From Bremia lactucae (lineage: Eukaryota > Oomycota > Peronosporomycetes > Peronosporales > Peronosporaceae): a stretch of DNA of 64,000 nucleotides. The stretch is taken from the NCBI RefSeq assembly GCF_004359215.1, contig NC_090614.1, positions 856,379 to 920,378 of the forward strand, written 5' to 3'. Position numbers and translations under genes: made by a program. The notes beneath the pieces are model-generated. The model searched no databases, was not told the origin of the DNA, and saw only the letters and a program-made list of their open reading frames with translations. The number at the start of each line of letters is the position of its first letter. Within the stretch, counting starts at the first letter, position 1. Positions 10,155 through 19,550 of this stretch are shown here, piece by piece.

Positions 10155-11115
10155 ATCCACACGCTTGTGGACGCTCCAAGACGTTCATCAGATGGCCATC
10201 TGGTGAACAAGTGGCAGCATCTTTACGAATCGATGCTGCCAGCTGATTCTTGGCTCACACATTTGAGCCAAGGTAACCCTACGATGACATCAAAATTTTC
10301 ATCCAAATCCAGTAAGAAAATAGAAATTTTCACATAAAAAAAAATTACTTCCTTTTATGATCCTTCAGGTGGCAGTGATACGATGAACTCATCATCCTAC
10401 AACGTCGGACCCGCGACTCTTCCCTTTTTTGCCATTCTGTCCATAAGTAAGTTCTGTACTCCTTCGTACTGGGCGTGGGGCACTACACTCATGAGCGTAG
10501 TGATCTAACGTTTGACAGCAATTGCATCTCTGCAATCACTTATTGTTCAAAATGCGAGGTCTCTCGGTTTCATCGTAAAAGAGGTCCATAGGTTCTTGAC
10601 CTCCAAGCTCTTGTCGTCTCGGAGGACGATACAATGACGAACTAGCTTGAGTCTGTCTGAAACTAAAGTCCTCCTGTTCCGCAACGGATATTGTTTCATT
10701 AAGCGTATCCATTTCCAAGCGGAACAGGTGGGTCTTTACGGGACGATCCGAAAGACCTTGCATGAACACCGTAATCAACATGTATTCGTGGACTGGTTTG
10801 TTTATGATACAACTCGCTAAGAGTCGTATATGCTGGGCATAAGCCTGCACATCACGCTTGCCTTGATTGAGTTTCAGAAGCTCTGATCGAGCTCTGAACT
10901 CAGCCCTAGGCGGTTCAAACGTCTGTTTGAGCCGGGCTTTCGATGCCTCTAGCGACTCGAAGACATATGGGCTGCGCAACTTAAGGCCTAGTGCCCAAGT
11001 TTTGGCGCGACCTGCCAAATTTGATTGAGCAACTACGACTTGCATTTGCTCGTCGACTATGTGATGGCATCGTTTAATTCGACGTACCACCGTAAATGGG
11101 TGTCCTCTTCGACTT
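10155..11115 (-). pseudogene. Gypsy family A gag-protease fragment
   Basis: 10536-11090 encodes 184 residues of a gag capsid region (SNLAGRAKTWALGLKLRS, then RARSELLKLNQGKRDVQAYAQ) but has no proper ATG. Leftward comes a damaged zinc-knuckle linker (CSNCX and HYAHEC-like pieces around 10470-10540), then a short protease remnant near 10160-10320 resembling 48790-48970. The segment between is deleted, and LTR, RT and integrase are absent. It is cut at about 11116 by copia sequence. Homology to the element at 44.6-50.9 kb is clear by eye. Confidence 0.75.
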
Positions 11116-11140
11116 CCCTAGAGTATGCACCTAGGAAGAG

Positions 11141-11330
11141 TGTTTTAAATTGATGTGTTCATCGTAAGGGTTGCGCTTTATGCATATATGTATATAGGGG
11201 AAATATATACAAGAGAGCAATAGATCTTATTGTGAGAATACAACGGAGAAATAGTGTGTGGAACAATCATGCGCTGTAGCTCAGTCGGGTAAGGCATGGC
11301 AGTGCTATCCCATAGGTCACCCGTTTTTTT
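11141..11330 (+). repeat. Copia LTR (5' side) with partial tRNA-like segment
   Basis: Starts TGTTTTAAATTGATGTG and shares with 13959 onward the TATAGGGGAAATATA block (a likely TATA region) and GAATAC..GGAGAAATAGTGTGTGG. From 11271 it continues into a tRNA-like stretch with an A-box (TAGCTCAGTCGG) but no intact B-box. The exact 3' LTR boundary cannot be fixed by eye. Confidence 0.6.
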
Positions 11331-11435
11331 TAATTCTGCGCTGTGTTTAAGAGTATCTTCTCAGCCTCTAGAGATAGGGCTCTTTATCTTTGTGGCATAT
11401 AGAGTTTCTAATTCAAAGAGGAAAACGAAACACAA
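11331..11435 (+). promoter_or_regulatory. 5' flank carried with the CRN leader
   Basis: The last ~30 bp before the ATG (CAAAGAGGAAAACGAAACAC) resemble the sequence upstream of the intact CRN gene on the minus strand above 18217, and almost equal the same position in element II (near 40645-40680). The captured piece therefore seems to include CRN 5' UTR. Confidence 0.5.
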
Positions 11436-11620
11436 ATGGTGAAGCTCTTATATGCCTTAGTCGGAGAGAGAAGCATACATCCTATGAATATCGACAGAAA
11501 GAAGTTAGCGCGGGACTTAGAGAAGGCTTTAAAAGCTAAGACTCCAGAAGAGATAAAAAAACAGTGCTGCCAAACTCAAGCTGTACGTGGCGAAAAAGGG
11601 GGACATGACCATTCAAACGT
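11436..11620 (+). pseudogene. CRN effector leader fragment fused to copia
   Basis: The first ~45 codons match the N-terminus of the CRN at 15824-18217 (MVKLLYALVGE, then DLEKALKAKTPEE). A single frameshift near 11567 moves the following LYLAK-like motif (KLKLYVAKKG in the second frame) out of frame. About 60 bp later the sequence becomes copia (protease region with SGCWVW). CRN leaders are ubiquitin-like header domains linked to effector delivery into plant cells. The HVLVxxP motif and the effector domain are absent. The same junction recurs at 40440-40640. Confidence 0.8.
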
Positions 11621-11639
11621 CGCATTAAACGCGAGTGAA

Positions 11640-13945
11640 GGGTCCTTTAGCGGCTGCTGGGTATGGACAGTGGCGCATCTGCACATATGCGCAGGGATCG
11701 AGAAGCTTTTGTGGATGAAGGAGTGCGTCAGGCACGCAGTATATCAAGCGCGAAGAGCGATGTAAAGCTTAAGATCATCGGCCATGGAATCGCGAAACTA
11801 CAAGTCTTGACCGGGCATGCGTAGATCGATGCTCGCCTCGAAAACACTCTCCATGTTGAAGGTCTGTCAAAAATATTGTTCTCATTAACTGCTGCATCAG
11901 CGCGAGGAATGACAATCGAGATCACGCGCAACGAGTGCGTCTTGCAGCGAAGCGGAACATTAGTTGCAACTGGAAGGATACAGGGCTTCCTGATGTAGCT
12001 CAACGTTAAGGTTGATGCGGAGTGCCACGTAGCCGCGTACGAGAGCAAGCTATGGCACAGAAGACTGGGTCACGCATCTTATGGGATGGTAAACGCTATG
12101 ATCAAGGACGAAAGGATCAAGGCGCGGAAATGAAGACCGACGTCTTATGTGACGTATGCGCGACATCCAAGCGAGTGCACAAGTCATTCAAGGCATGTGA
12201 GGAAGACAAGGGACTCAGGGGTATTGCACGTTTTGACGGTATCGTGTGCTCTGATCTGCGTGAACCAATCACTCCAGCTTCAAGATCCGGCTTCAAGTAC
12301 ATTGGAAGCGTCATCATGATGAAGAGCTGGTACGTGACAATTAAGCCGTTGCGAAAGAAGAGTGAAGTCGTGAGTGCGTTAACAAGATTTTATTAGGAGA
12401 TCAAATTAGCATATGGGGCTAAGATTTAGGCCATTCGAAGTGACAACGGTGGCGAGCACGAAACACGGAAATGAATAGCTGCTGCAAGGAAAAGTTTACC
12501 AAGCAAGAGTTTATAGTTCCATTAATCCAGGTGAACAGAGCGGCAAGGCAGAGCAGATAAACCGAACTCTGGTAGAGATTACGCGCTGCATCCATAAGAA
12601 CAGGGGTCTTGACAAGTCTTACTGTTGCGAAGCATTAATGACAGCGGCAGACAGTCGGAACGTGGTTCCGAACTCGTCGAAAAAGAAGTCAAGCCCGTAC
12701 GAGATGTTGTTTAATCGAAAGCCGCGCATCGATCATATCCGCGTGTTTCTTGTTCGCGATGCTACTCGTACGTAACGAAGGAGAAACGAAAGAAGCTGGA
12801 CAATTCGGGTGTGATGTGATATTTTCTTGCTATGCAAAGGATAACAAGGCGTACCGAATACCTAACACGGATTATGGCTAAGCCATAGTTTTTAAGAAAC
12901 GTGATATTTGCTGAGGATCAAGCGCAATCCAAGTGGAATAATTGAAAAGTTCAAGGCACGATTAGTTGCGAAATGAATTACGCAGCGACCTGGGACGACT
13001 TCGTCGAGACTTTTGCGCCAGTGGGACGCAAAGAGTCGATCAATCCGGTGTTAACGTTGAAGCAGCTGAAGAATTGGAGGCATAAGATGTCGAAGTTGAT
13101 ACCGCATTCCTGTGTGAAGAAGTTGATGAGGAGATCTTCGCTGACCGATCCGACGGTTTTGATGATGAACAAAATCCGATAAGGAGGTGTTTGCTACAGA
13201 AAGTGCTGTATGGAACCAATTAAACGGCGCGGCAGTGGAACAGCAAACTAATTCAGAATCTGGAGGACTAATGATTCAAAAGCACTTCAGCATATCCGTG
13301 TGTGTTTATTCGAATGTCAAGCGACGAATACAGCATCATCGTTATTTACGTGGACGACCTAATGCTGTTTGGTAAAACTAAGGAGCACATCACGGACATT
13401 AATAGTGCGCTGAAGCAAGAGTTCAGCAACAAGGAGCTTAACGGCAGCGTTAACAAAGGAGAGTTCATTGAATTTGCGGTGCGAACTGGCCAGACGACTT
13501 AAACACCGGCCTTCAACCACAGGATATGTCTTTTACCTGAACGGCGGAACGATCTCACGGAACTCCCAGTGCCACCCGACCGTTGCGGCATCTAGCACAG
13601 AAACTAAGTACATGAGTTTGTACAGCGCAACTCAAGAGGCATTCGGACTTCGAAATTTGATAATTGACATGATGTACAAGAAGGATACGGCGACGACGAT
13701 TTTTGAAGACAATCAAGAATGTATTGCGCTGTTTAAGAATCTTGTCTACCATTCACGCACGAAGCACATCGGTATCAAGTTTCATTTCTTGCGTGAGGAG
13801 GGGCAAGTGAGGTAATTGCGCTGGAGTACAAGTCGACGAAAGAAATGATCGCGAACGGGTTGACCAAGGATCTTCCGAGGGACAAGCACAGCAAGTTTAC
13901 CATGAGAATCAGCATGGCAGAATAAGGGCACAAGCTTAGAATACA
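11640..13945 (+). pseudogene. Copia pol remnants (PR, GAG-pre-integrase, INT, RT, RNase H)
   Basis: In order: a damaged aspartic protease site (DSG.SAHMC region, 11640-11760); GAG-pre-integrase ITRNECVLQRSG and WHRRLGHASYG on shifted frames (11890-12130); integrase C-terminal part (ALMTAADSRNVVP, SPYEMLFNRKP at 12630-12750); RT with IYVDDLMLFGKTKEHI in the 13302-13502 frame; RNase H with GYVFYLNGGTISR, SSTETKYMSL and KHIGIKFHFLRE (13468-13815). Large parts of integrase and RT are missing. Copy of the 28.4-29.8 kb and 36-42 kb elements. Confidence 0.8.
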
Positions 13946-13958
13946 CATCTAGGGAGAG

Positions 13959-14160
13959 TGTCGGAAATAAATGTGTTCATCGAAAGTGCTGCGCTTTATG
14001 CATATGCTATATAGGGGAAATATAAACATAAGAGCAAGGAATCTTTTGGTAAGAATACTACGGGGAAATAGTGTGTGGAATATCATGCGCTGTAGCTCAG
14101 TCGGGTAAGACATGGCAGTGCTATCACGAAGGCCAGTGGTTCGATACCCAGCAACGACAA
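13959..14160 (+). repeat. Copia 3' LTR of element I
   Basis: Begins TGTCGGAAATAAATGTG immediately after the copia 3' end (CATCTAGGGAGAG). Contains TATAGGGGAAATATA and leads into the tRNA-like sequence at 14087. Related LTRs start at 11141, 29829, 54286 (plus) and 36236, 40926 (minus). Confidence 0.65.
14087..14156 (+). other. tRNA-like sequence with Pol III A and B boxes
   Basis: GCGCTG is followed by TAGCTCAGTCGG (14093-14104, fits the A-box) and, 33 bp later, GGTTCGATACCC (14138-14149, fits the B-box). Acceptor and anticodon stems do not pair properly, so it is not a working tRNA gene. It is a tRNA-derived, SINE-like module that sits in or beside the copia LTR and recurs in reverse at 36039-36107, with degenerate forms near 11271, 29936, 40800 and 54414. 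Confidence 0.6.
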
Positions 14161-14202
14161 AAGGAAAATCATTTGGGAGCTTTCGCTTGAATTTACTAGC
14201 GC

Positions 14203-14335
14203 AGGCCTGCCAGACTGTGACGTCCTGCCAGACTGTGACGTCCTGCCAGACTGCGACATCCTGCTAGACCGTGACATCCTACCAGACTGTGACGTCCTGC
14301 CAGACTGTGTCATCCTGCCAGACTGTGACGTCCCC
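14203..14335 (+). repeat. 18-bp minisatellite
   Basis: About seven to eight copies of an 18-bp unit close to GCCAGACTGTGACGTCCT. The minus strand reads as SQSGRT/SQSGRM repeats, but no start or domain supports a protein. Only about one unit occurs at the matching place of the copy near 35970, so the array expanded locally. Confidence 0.85.
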
Positions 14336-14620
14336 CATTTTATGGTGGCCCACATATGTGGGATAGGTGGCGCAACGAACGATAGGAAAAAGTCAACGGT
14401 ACGATCGAGATAAATACAACTCACTTTCCGGTTTGCAATCTCGACCTAAAGGCCATCTTTAAGCTTCATACTCTCTTTAACCTCAAATGTCTTACATTGA
14501 CAATAAGAGGGCGAGCCTTAGGCTCTGGATCGAGTACAGAATGTACCAGAGCAAATAAATAAAGAAGACAAATTATCATCCCTTTTATTTTTGACTTAAA
14601 TAGTTCCAATATCAACAAAT
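14336..14620 (+). repeat. Copia-associated 3' repeat block
   Basis: The block CCCCCATTTTATGGTGG, CACATATGTGGG, CTCACTTTCCGGTTTGCAA follows the tRNA-like module here, at 54510-54680, and in reverse at about 35830-35965. It is probably part of a longer copia 3' unit. 14470-14620 has no other feature. Confidence 0.5.
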
Positions 14621-14741
14621 TAACGTTTGCGCACCGCACAATCCTGTCTTGTAGCGATTAGCGAGGTTGATTCAACCTTAAATCAATAAATTAATAAGAC
14701 GAATGTCTTATTGCGTCATATTACCAAATTTGGTAAAAGTC

Positions 14742-14839
14742 AACGGTAGGATCGAGATAAACTTATAATACTACTCACTTTCAGGTTTGCAACGGTAGGA
14801 TCGAGATAAACTTATAATACTACTCACTTTCAGGTTTGC
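14742..14839 (+). repeat. Perfect 49-bp tandem duplication
   Basis: 14742-14790 and 14791-14839 are identical. The unit is itself a variant of 14390-14440, which belongs to the copia-associated repeat block. Confidence 0.9.
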
Positions 14840-14914
14840 AATCCCGACCTTAAGGCCATCTTAAAGTTCATACCAACATAATTCGACATGTCGAATTTAA
14901 AAATGTAAATTCGT

Positions 14915-14932
14915 TCTTAAAGAGGGGGATGG
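14915..14932 (+). promoter_or_regulatory. Polypurine tract of gypsy family B
   Basis: AAAGAGGGGGATGG lies directly before the LTR start at 14933. The matching tract before the LTR at 57021 is AAAGGGAGGGATGG. This identifies 14933-15485 as a 3' LTR. Confidence 0.7.
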
Positions 14933-15485
14933 TGTAACGGGCTAGAGTTGCCCTAATGTTACACAGTCCCCATTAAGTACATTTGGTACTTAAGGGGATG
15001 GTCAATTACTAAATAATAGTAATTAGACCCAACACTCGGGTGTGGTGCACATTTGTGACCAACCCTTGTGGATGTGATGCACATGGGTGCATTCACATTA
15101 GGAGGGATGACGCCCAGCGTCATCCATGATGACGGCTAGCGTCATCAGTTACGCGAGGTATCTATAAAGATACGCTCGCAATACATATTAAATGATATCT
15201 ATAGAGATATCATTTTAATTGGTAAAAATAGGTATTTGTATTTAATTCTATTAAATATAAATCAGTCTGAAATTTACTACCTACTTGGTAAGTGCGCACG
15301 AGGAGACGGATTACCGCTCCCGTGACGTCACTTCACCAGAGTTCTTAGTGTGTTGGGTGAGGTCGCTTGCGCGCCCACCACAACTACCTCACTGCACGCA
15401 AGAGAAGCAGGTGCAAACCGCTTCCTCGCTGTGCTAGGGTGTGTGCTAAGTAGAGCGTGGCCGCATTACGACGTGCCCGCCTACA
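14933..15485 (+). repeat. Gypsy family B LTR (3' LTR, element body missing)
   Basis: 553 bp from TGTAACGGGC to GCCTACA, highly similar to the reverse complement of 1100-1648. Only about 50 bp of the element's internal end precede it. Nearly identical 37- to 38-bp sequences (AATGTCTTATTGCGTCA onward) lie at 14702-14738 and 15487-15524, flanking the insert. Confidence 0.9.
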
Positions 15486-15823
15486 CAATGTCTTATTGCG
15501 TCAAAATTATCAAATTTGGTAAAACTGGAACTACTAAGTCAAATAATAAAAATATAATTATTTGTCTTTGCTTATGTCTTTTTATGGAGCATAATACTAT
15601 TATAACTCTTTTAGGAAATAGTACTTCTGTACCGGTACTCAATTTGCTCCACCTTAAAATTAAGCAGCAAGCTCCTGTCAAAGAGTTAACGCTTCGGAGA
15701 ACGCGTCGAATACAAGATAATCGCAGTATCGTGAGCGTCACAAACAGAAGCATTCGTATAGAATATACGTCAAAGCAAACAGTATTGATTAAAAAGAAAA
15801 CAAAATGCAAATAGAATTCCGGA
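15486..15823. other. 3' flank of the CRN gene
   Basis: AT-rich, no gene seen. The frames at 15350-15814 are made of LTR plus flank. The CRN poly(A) site should be within this stretch, but no signal is certain. Confidence 0.4.
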
Positions 15824-18217
15824 CTAGATTCTTCGATTGCCAATCTCGATGAAAATGACCAGCTTTTTTTCGCAGTGCTTCGTGCTGCCATCATCCATGC
15901 ACTGCACTTTCTGCGATTCTTGATTCTCCATCCCAACTATTTCCTTTAGCGTCGACCCATACGAAACGTGATAAATATCCATTGTTGGCAAATTGTGTTC
16001 TCGCAAAAATGTTGCATATGTGTCTTTCTTCGTAAAATAATGTTTCCGCAATGATCTCGTCACTATGAAATGCACTTTGGAATCGGCGGGTACATGCAAC
16101 AGTATCTCTTTTATTGTCTCGAGAGACAGAGGCCTCTTATGGTCCTTGCATTCAACAGAAATCAGCCCGGAATCAATACGAAAGTCGATCGTATCACCGT
16201 TAGCAGTTCGGACGAGATTGTCGAACTGCATTGATTCGTCATGAAGCAGCCAAGCTGGCCATTCCACGTTTGGAGGAGACAAAAATGGAACGACCCAATT
16301 CTCGCGTATCTCAAAACCTAGAGGTAATTCAATCTTCTCATCTTGTGAACTGACGCCCAACTCGACCAAAAGCCGACCCAAAAAAGTCGTCAGTGCCACT
16401 CCGCCGAGTCCGTCAACATGACTCGCCATCACGACAGCTGCTGACACCAATGCTTCGAGACGCTGCCCATCGTTCATTGGCTCGTTAGAATCATGTAAAT
16501 ACATTGTTGAAGTCGACATTGACAACAGGACCTCACGCAAGGGACTGTAAAACGGACGGTATGATTTACCGCCGGTTAGAGTCAAGTGTAGTAGCACGTC
16601 ATTAGCCGGGTGAGGAAACACATTACGACATTCCCAGGTACGTTTGTCTTGAGCCTCGTCTTTGGCTTTGTCGGCTTCAATTTCACCTTCGACTTTATAT
16701 AGATGGCCGGTTCCATTCAGCATCAGCCCAAATGTCTTCTGTTCATCTAAGCACGCATAATGACCATCAATCAAATTTGCTTTGCCGTCTTCAGCACGAT
16801 AACTTGAGCACAGCAACAAGCACAGTTGACCAATTTTGAAATCTAGAGGTCGTCCTCCCTTCATCATGGCAAATATTCGTGCCGAATGCCCAACCAGTGC
16901 ATTTAAGTAATTTACTGTATTGCTGCCGACACTCCACGGCTTTTTCCGCATGTACTCGAGAGCAATCTCAGTAAAGAGCGGTCGACTATTAGCGATAATG
17001 TTTTGTATAACGGTTGGCAACATTCCAATGTCACAGCCGATTACAGTACGCGGGAAAAGTGGATGGACTGTGCACCACAAATAATCCGAATCGGTTCTTG
17101 ATCCAGAGGAAACCAAGGCCGAAGTACGTGCCGTACCACTCGTGGAGCTGGCTATCACAACAAGTCCAAACGATCGAAATACGTTTAGCATGAGACGAAG
17201 TCGACGCTTATGATCGTAAGCCTCTTGAGTAGTTGGCGCGGGCATTCTACTTTGATGATCGCTTGATGCGGTATCTCGATCAATATCACGTGGAAATTCA
17301 TCTAGAAAAAAAATGAAGGGCTTTTTTCCACTCGTAGCACGATCTTCGAGTGCCTTTTCGACATCATTGCGAGTCTTGATCGCACTATCAACTTCTTTTT
17401 TTCCGAGCAATGCCGCATGAATAAATCCATAAAGATATAGAAAGTCTGTACGTTGCAATGATACAATGCCGCCCGTACCGTCTCCTCGGTTTTTTGTCAT
17501 TTTAAAGTCTGTATTAAGGCAAGTACCGAACGTATCGGAACGTGTTACATACGCTTTACAGATTTCTTGTTGTACACTATCACCTATCTTCGCACACCAA
17601 ATGTAAAAAACATCAAATCTTCCAGTGGCGTCCAAGTTGAATGCCATTTGCGTCTTTCCCGTCCCAGACGAGTTTTCCAATACGACAAATGGTGTGACCT
17701 TAAAATTGCCCTCGAGAATAGTGCGGATTGTTTTCGAAAGTGACTCGACTTCTTCTGTCCTCGCAAGTGTCTTAGCGACAGCCTCATACCTTTCCACAGT
17801 TTCGACCGCTGAATCGTTTGTCAAAATGTTGAAAAATGTTTGTGGGACGGATTGTAAAGGACGAATTGGAACTACTACCAGTACGTGAATTTGCTTTAGC
17901 TGCGGCGCGGGCAATTGTTTTTCGTCTAGACAATCCTGAATAGGCCAAGATGTCTTGATTGGCTTACAACTAATCATAATTTCGATGTCATCATCAACAT
18001 TTCCTTCTATGAGTTGCAGTGCACTCGGCTCGCTGTCCGACAGCCACGCGTCCCCCCTCCTTGCCAAGTACAGCTTGAGTTGGGCAGAACTGCACTTAAT
18101 TTTGTTTGAAGTATTTTTTTTTATAGCGTATTGTAAGTCCCCCACTAACTTGTTTCCGTCGATGTCTACACTGAATACGGTTCCCTCTCCGACTAAGGCA
18201 CATAAGAGCTTCACCAT
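15824..18217 (-). CDS. Crinkler (CRN) effector with P-loop NTPase and restriction-nuclease-like C-terminus
   Basis: An intact 797-residue frame from ATG at 18217. The leader has the CRN marks in order: LKLYLARR at 47-54 (the LxLFLAK motif), a DWL-like DAWLSD at 56-61 and HVLVVVP at 111-117. No clear signal peptide is seen, as in many CRNs. The effector part starts with a P-loop (ENSSGTGKTQ, 181-190) and a Walker B FIFFLDE (301-307), then a sensor-like hydrophobic strand with ASSTSG. Near the end D678 and VECK (688-691) with flanking strands fit a PD-(D/E)XK nuclease fold. NTPase plus nuclease-like CRNs are known in oomycetes and chytrids, and CRNs act in host cells, usually in the nucleus. 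Nuclease activity here is inferred from the motif only. It is surrounded by retroelements, yet has no stop or frameshift. Partial relatives lie at 11436, 36749 and 40480. Confidence 0.9.
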   Translation of the reverse strand: MVKLLCALVGEGTVFSVDIDGNKLVGDLQYAIKKNTSNKIKCSSAQLKLYLARRGDAWLSDSEPSALQLIEGNVDDDIEIMISCKPIKTSWPIQDCLDEKQLPAPQLKQIHVLVVVPIRPLQSVPQTFFNILTNDSAVETVERYEAVAKTLARTEEVESLSKTIRTILEGNFKVTPFVVLENSSGTGKTQMAFNLDATGRFDVFYIWCAKIGDSVQQEICKAYVTRSDTFGTCLNTDFKMTKNRGDGTGGIVSLQRTDFLYLYGFIHAALLGKKEVDSAIKTRNDVEKALEDRATSGKKPFIFFLDEFPRDIDRDTASSDHQSRMPAPTTQEAYDHKRRLRLMLNVFRSFGLVVIASSTSGTARTSALVSSGSRTDSDYLWCTVHPLFPRTVIGCDIGMLPTVIQNIIANSRPLFTEIALEYMRKKPWSVGSNTVNYLNALVGHSARIFAMMKGGRPLDFKIGQLCLLLCSSYRAEDGKANLIDGHYACLDEQKTFGLMLNGTGHLYKVEGEIEADKAKDEAQDKRTWECRNVFPHPANDVLLHLTLTGGKSYRPFYSPLREVLLSMSTSTMYLHDSNEPMNDGQRLEALVSAAVVMASHVDGLGGVALTTFLGRLLVELGVSSQDEKIELPLGFEIRENWVVPFLSPPNVEWPAWLLHDESMQFDNLVRTANGDTIDFRIDSGLISVECKDHKRPLSLETIKEILLHVPADSKVHFIVTRSLRKHYFTKKDTYATFLREHNLPTMDIYHVSYGSTLKEIVGMENQESQKVQCMDDGSTKHCEKKLVIFIEIGNRRI

Positions 18218-18398
18218 TTCTGTTTCGTCTTTCTCTGTTGAGTTGGGACGCAGAATGAAAAATGAAATTAATGATTAAAGCTTCAATTCAAAATTTCCGT
18301 AGAACATTCCACTACTTTCAGTTAAACATGAGACGCGGTGCAACAGTTGAATCTTATCACTCCCCATCAATCTATTTTACTTTTGGGTAAATACCCTG
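18218..18398. promoter_or_regulatory. Upstream region of the CRN gene
   Basis: About 180 bp separate the CRN ATG from LTR-derived sequence at 18399. The first ~30 bp above the ATG resemble the CRN flank inside the copia chimeras. The promoter is therefore short or lies partly in the LTR-like repeat. Confidence 0.4.
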
Positions 18399-19061
18399 TG
18401 TAACGCGGTGTGCTGTTACATAAAATATTATTTCCTTATAGAGAAATGATATATTTATTTCTTAAGAGAAAATAAGAAAAGAAGTACAAATTAGTATATA
18501 TTGATTGGTTAATCTAATTTTAAAATTCACCCCGCTAATCGTTACAGGACACGATTGTGCGATGTGCAAGTAAAAACCAAACTTAGTTATAAATATAATA
18601 ATTTATGTAGTAGATGAAAGATCGTTACTGAGGACTAAATATATTAGTAATGTTTTAGTTTCTCTTTATTCTAAGCATTAGACTACACCTTATTGCTAAG
18701 TTATCGTAGCTTCGTAAAAAACTTCCTCTGCTATCAATAGAGTCCTCCGTTACACCTGGTAGCACTTCGTAGTCTTTTCATCGGCGGTGCGCGAGTAGGC
18801 GTCGAACTTATTATTAATTAATAATATAAAGCCAGTTGTATATCGAAGATCATTACGTAGAAAACTCAATAAATTGAAAAGTTTTACTCTTCATCTTTAT
18901 AAACCTTAAGTCTAGACCTTTCAGCTGAAATATAACACCTTCCTCAGTACCTTTGGGTACTTGCAGTTTCGAGGTTCCACTCCTTTACTGTAATCAGCGA
19001 CGGTTACCTAGTACTATTGTTAGTACTAGCAAAAGATGCTGTTCACAGTGTAGCTTATTTC
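18399..19061 (-). repeat. LTR-like repeat D, internally duplicated
   Basis: Contains two diverged copies of a ~290-bp unit (starting near 18550 and 18790) marked by GTGCGATG.GCAAGTA and by TTAGTACTAG.AAAAG. Matches 30001-30487, 53342-53640, 54690-54975 and 55856-56441. In three places it adjoins a family A LTR at the same boundary. Ends in TGTAAC/GTTACA-type sequences as LTRs do, but no coding region belongs to it. Confidence 0.55.
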
Positions 19062-19501
19062 TGTTACGGGGGCGCTACTGACTTTTACTGCTTCAGTACA
19101 ATTCGACTTCGCACTGCTTCAGTACGAGTGGTGCCTCACGTCACTTCACGTACACTAGTGCGTGCAGAGGAAGAATCTCTGTAAAACACTTACTTTAAAG
19201 AGATTTAATTTAAATCGTATTTGATACACTCAAGTTCTTCTGTTTCTATCTTTTTAATACTAACTTAATTGTAAACTAGTACAAAATATGTAATTAAGTC
19301 TTATCTGTCTCTTTCTTTGCGCGCGTCTAGCGCCGACTGGACCGCGGAGAAAGTAGATTTAACGGTCTATATCTGCCAATATATAAGCTTTTAGAATATT
19401 ACCATATAAATTATATTTTCCAAGTGTTATCTCCCTTTTAAATAATGTATTAATTAACAACCTTTAAGTGTTAATTTCATGAAGCGATACACCCCGTTAC
19501 A
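19062..19501 (-). repeat. Gypsy family A LTR (3' LTR)
   Basis: 440 bp, starting TGTAACGGGGTGTATCG on the minus strand and ending CCCCCGTAACA. The polypurine tract at 19502-19524 precedes it in element sense. Related LTRs are at 35351, 43960, 50482, 52921, 55417 and 56442. Confidence 0.85.
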
Positions 19502-19524
19502 TCACCCCTCCCACAAACGACAAC
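19502..19524 (-). promoter_or_regulatory. Polypurine tract of gypsy family A
   Basis: On the minus strand TTTGTGGGAGGGGTGA abuts the LTR start, the expected primer for plus-strand DNA synthesis. A matching GGGGGGTGA occurs at 62027-62036. Confidence 0.7.
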
Positions 19525-19550
19525 AATCACTCTGACTGTCATTGGATAAA

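Larger units (their letters stand above)
11116..14160 (+). mobile_element. Ty1/copia element I with a CRN leader in place of gag
   Basis: An internally decayed copia element of about 3 kb: LTR-like 5' end from 11141, a captured CRN leader at 11436-11620, remnants of protease, GAG-pre-integrase, integrase, RT and RNase H, and a 3' LTR from 13959. About 25 bp of copia 3' end (11116-11140) precede the 5' LTR, as also happens at 40927, which suggests derivation from a tandem copia array. Coding parts carry many stops and frameshifts, so the copy cannot move by itself. Confidence 0.8.

Noticed and set aside
14087..14156. Functional tRNA gene
   Set aside because: The A and B boxes fit, but acceptor and anticodon stems do not pair and all copies sit beside copia LTRs, so it is only tRNA-like.
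14203..14335. CRISPR array
   Set aside because: Units are contiguous 18-bp tandem repeats without spacers, in a eukaryotic genome.
14083..14424. Minus frame with SQSGRT repeats as a repeat protein
   Set aside because: It is the translation of the 18-bp minisatellite; no start context or conserved domain, and other copies have about one unit.
15350..15936. Frames of 147-154 codons on both strands next to the CRN
   Set aside because: They cross the LTR boundary or the CRN 3' end and have no domain.
18399..19501. One single 1.1-kb LTR
   Set aside because: Ends would fit TG..CA, but LTR A occurs alone and exactly bounded at 43960-44413 and 50482-50942, so D is better treated as a separate repeat.
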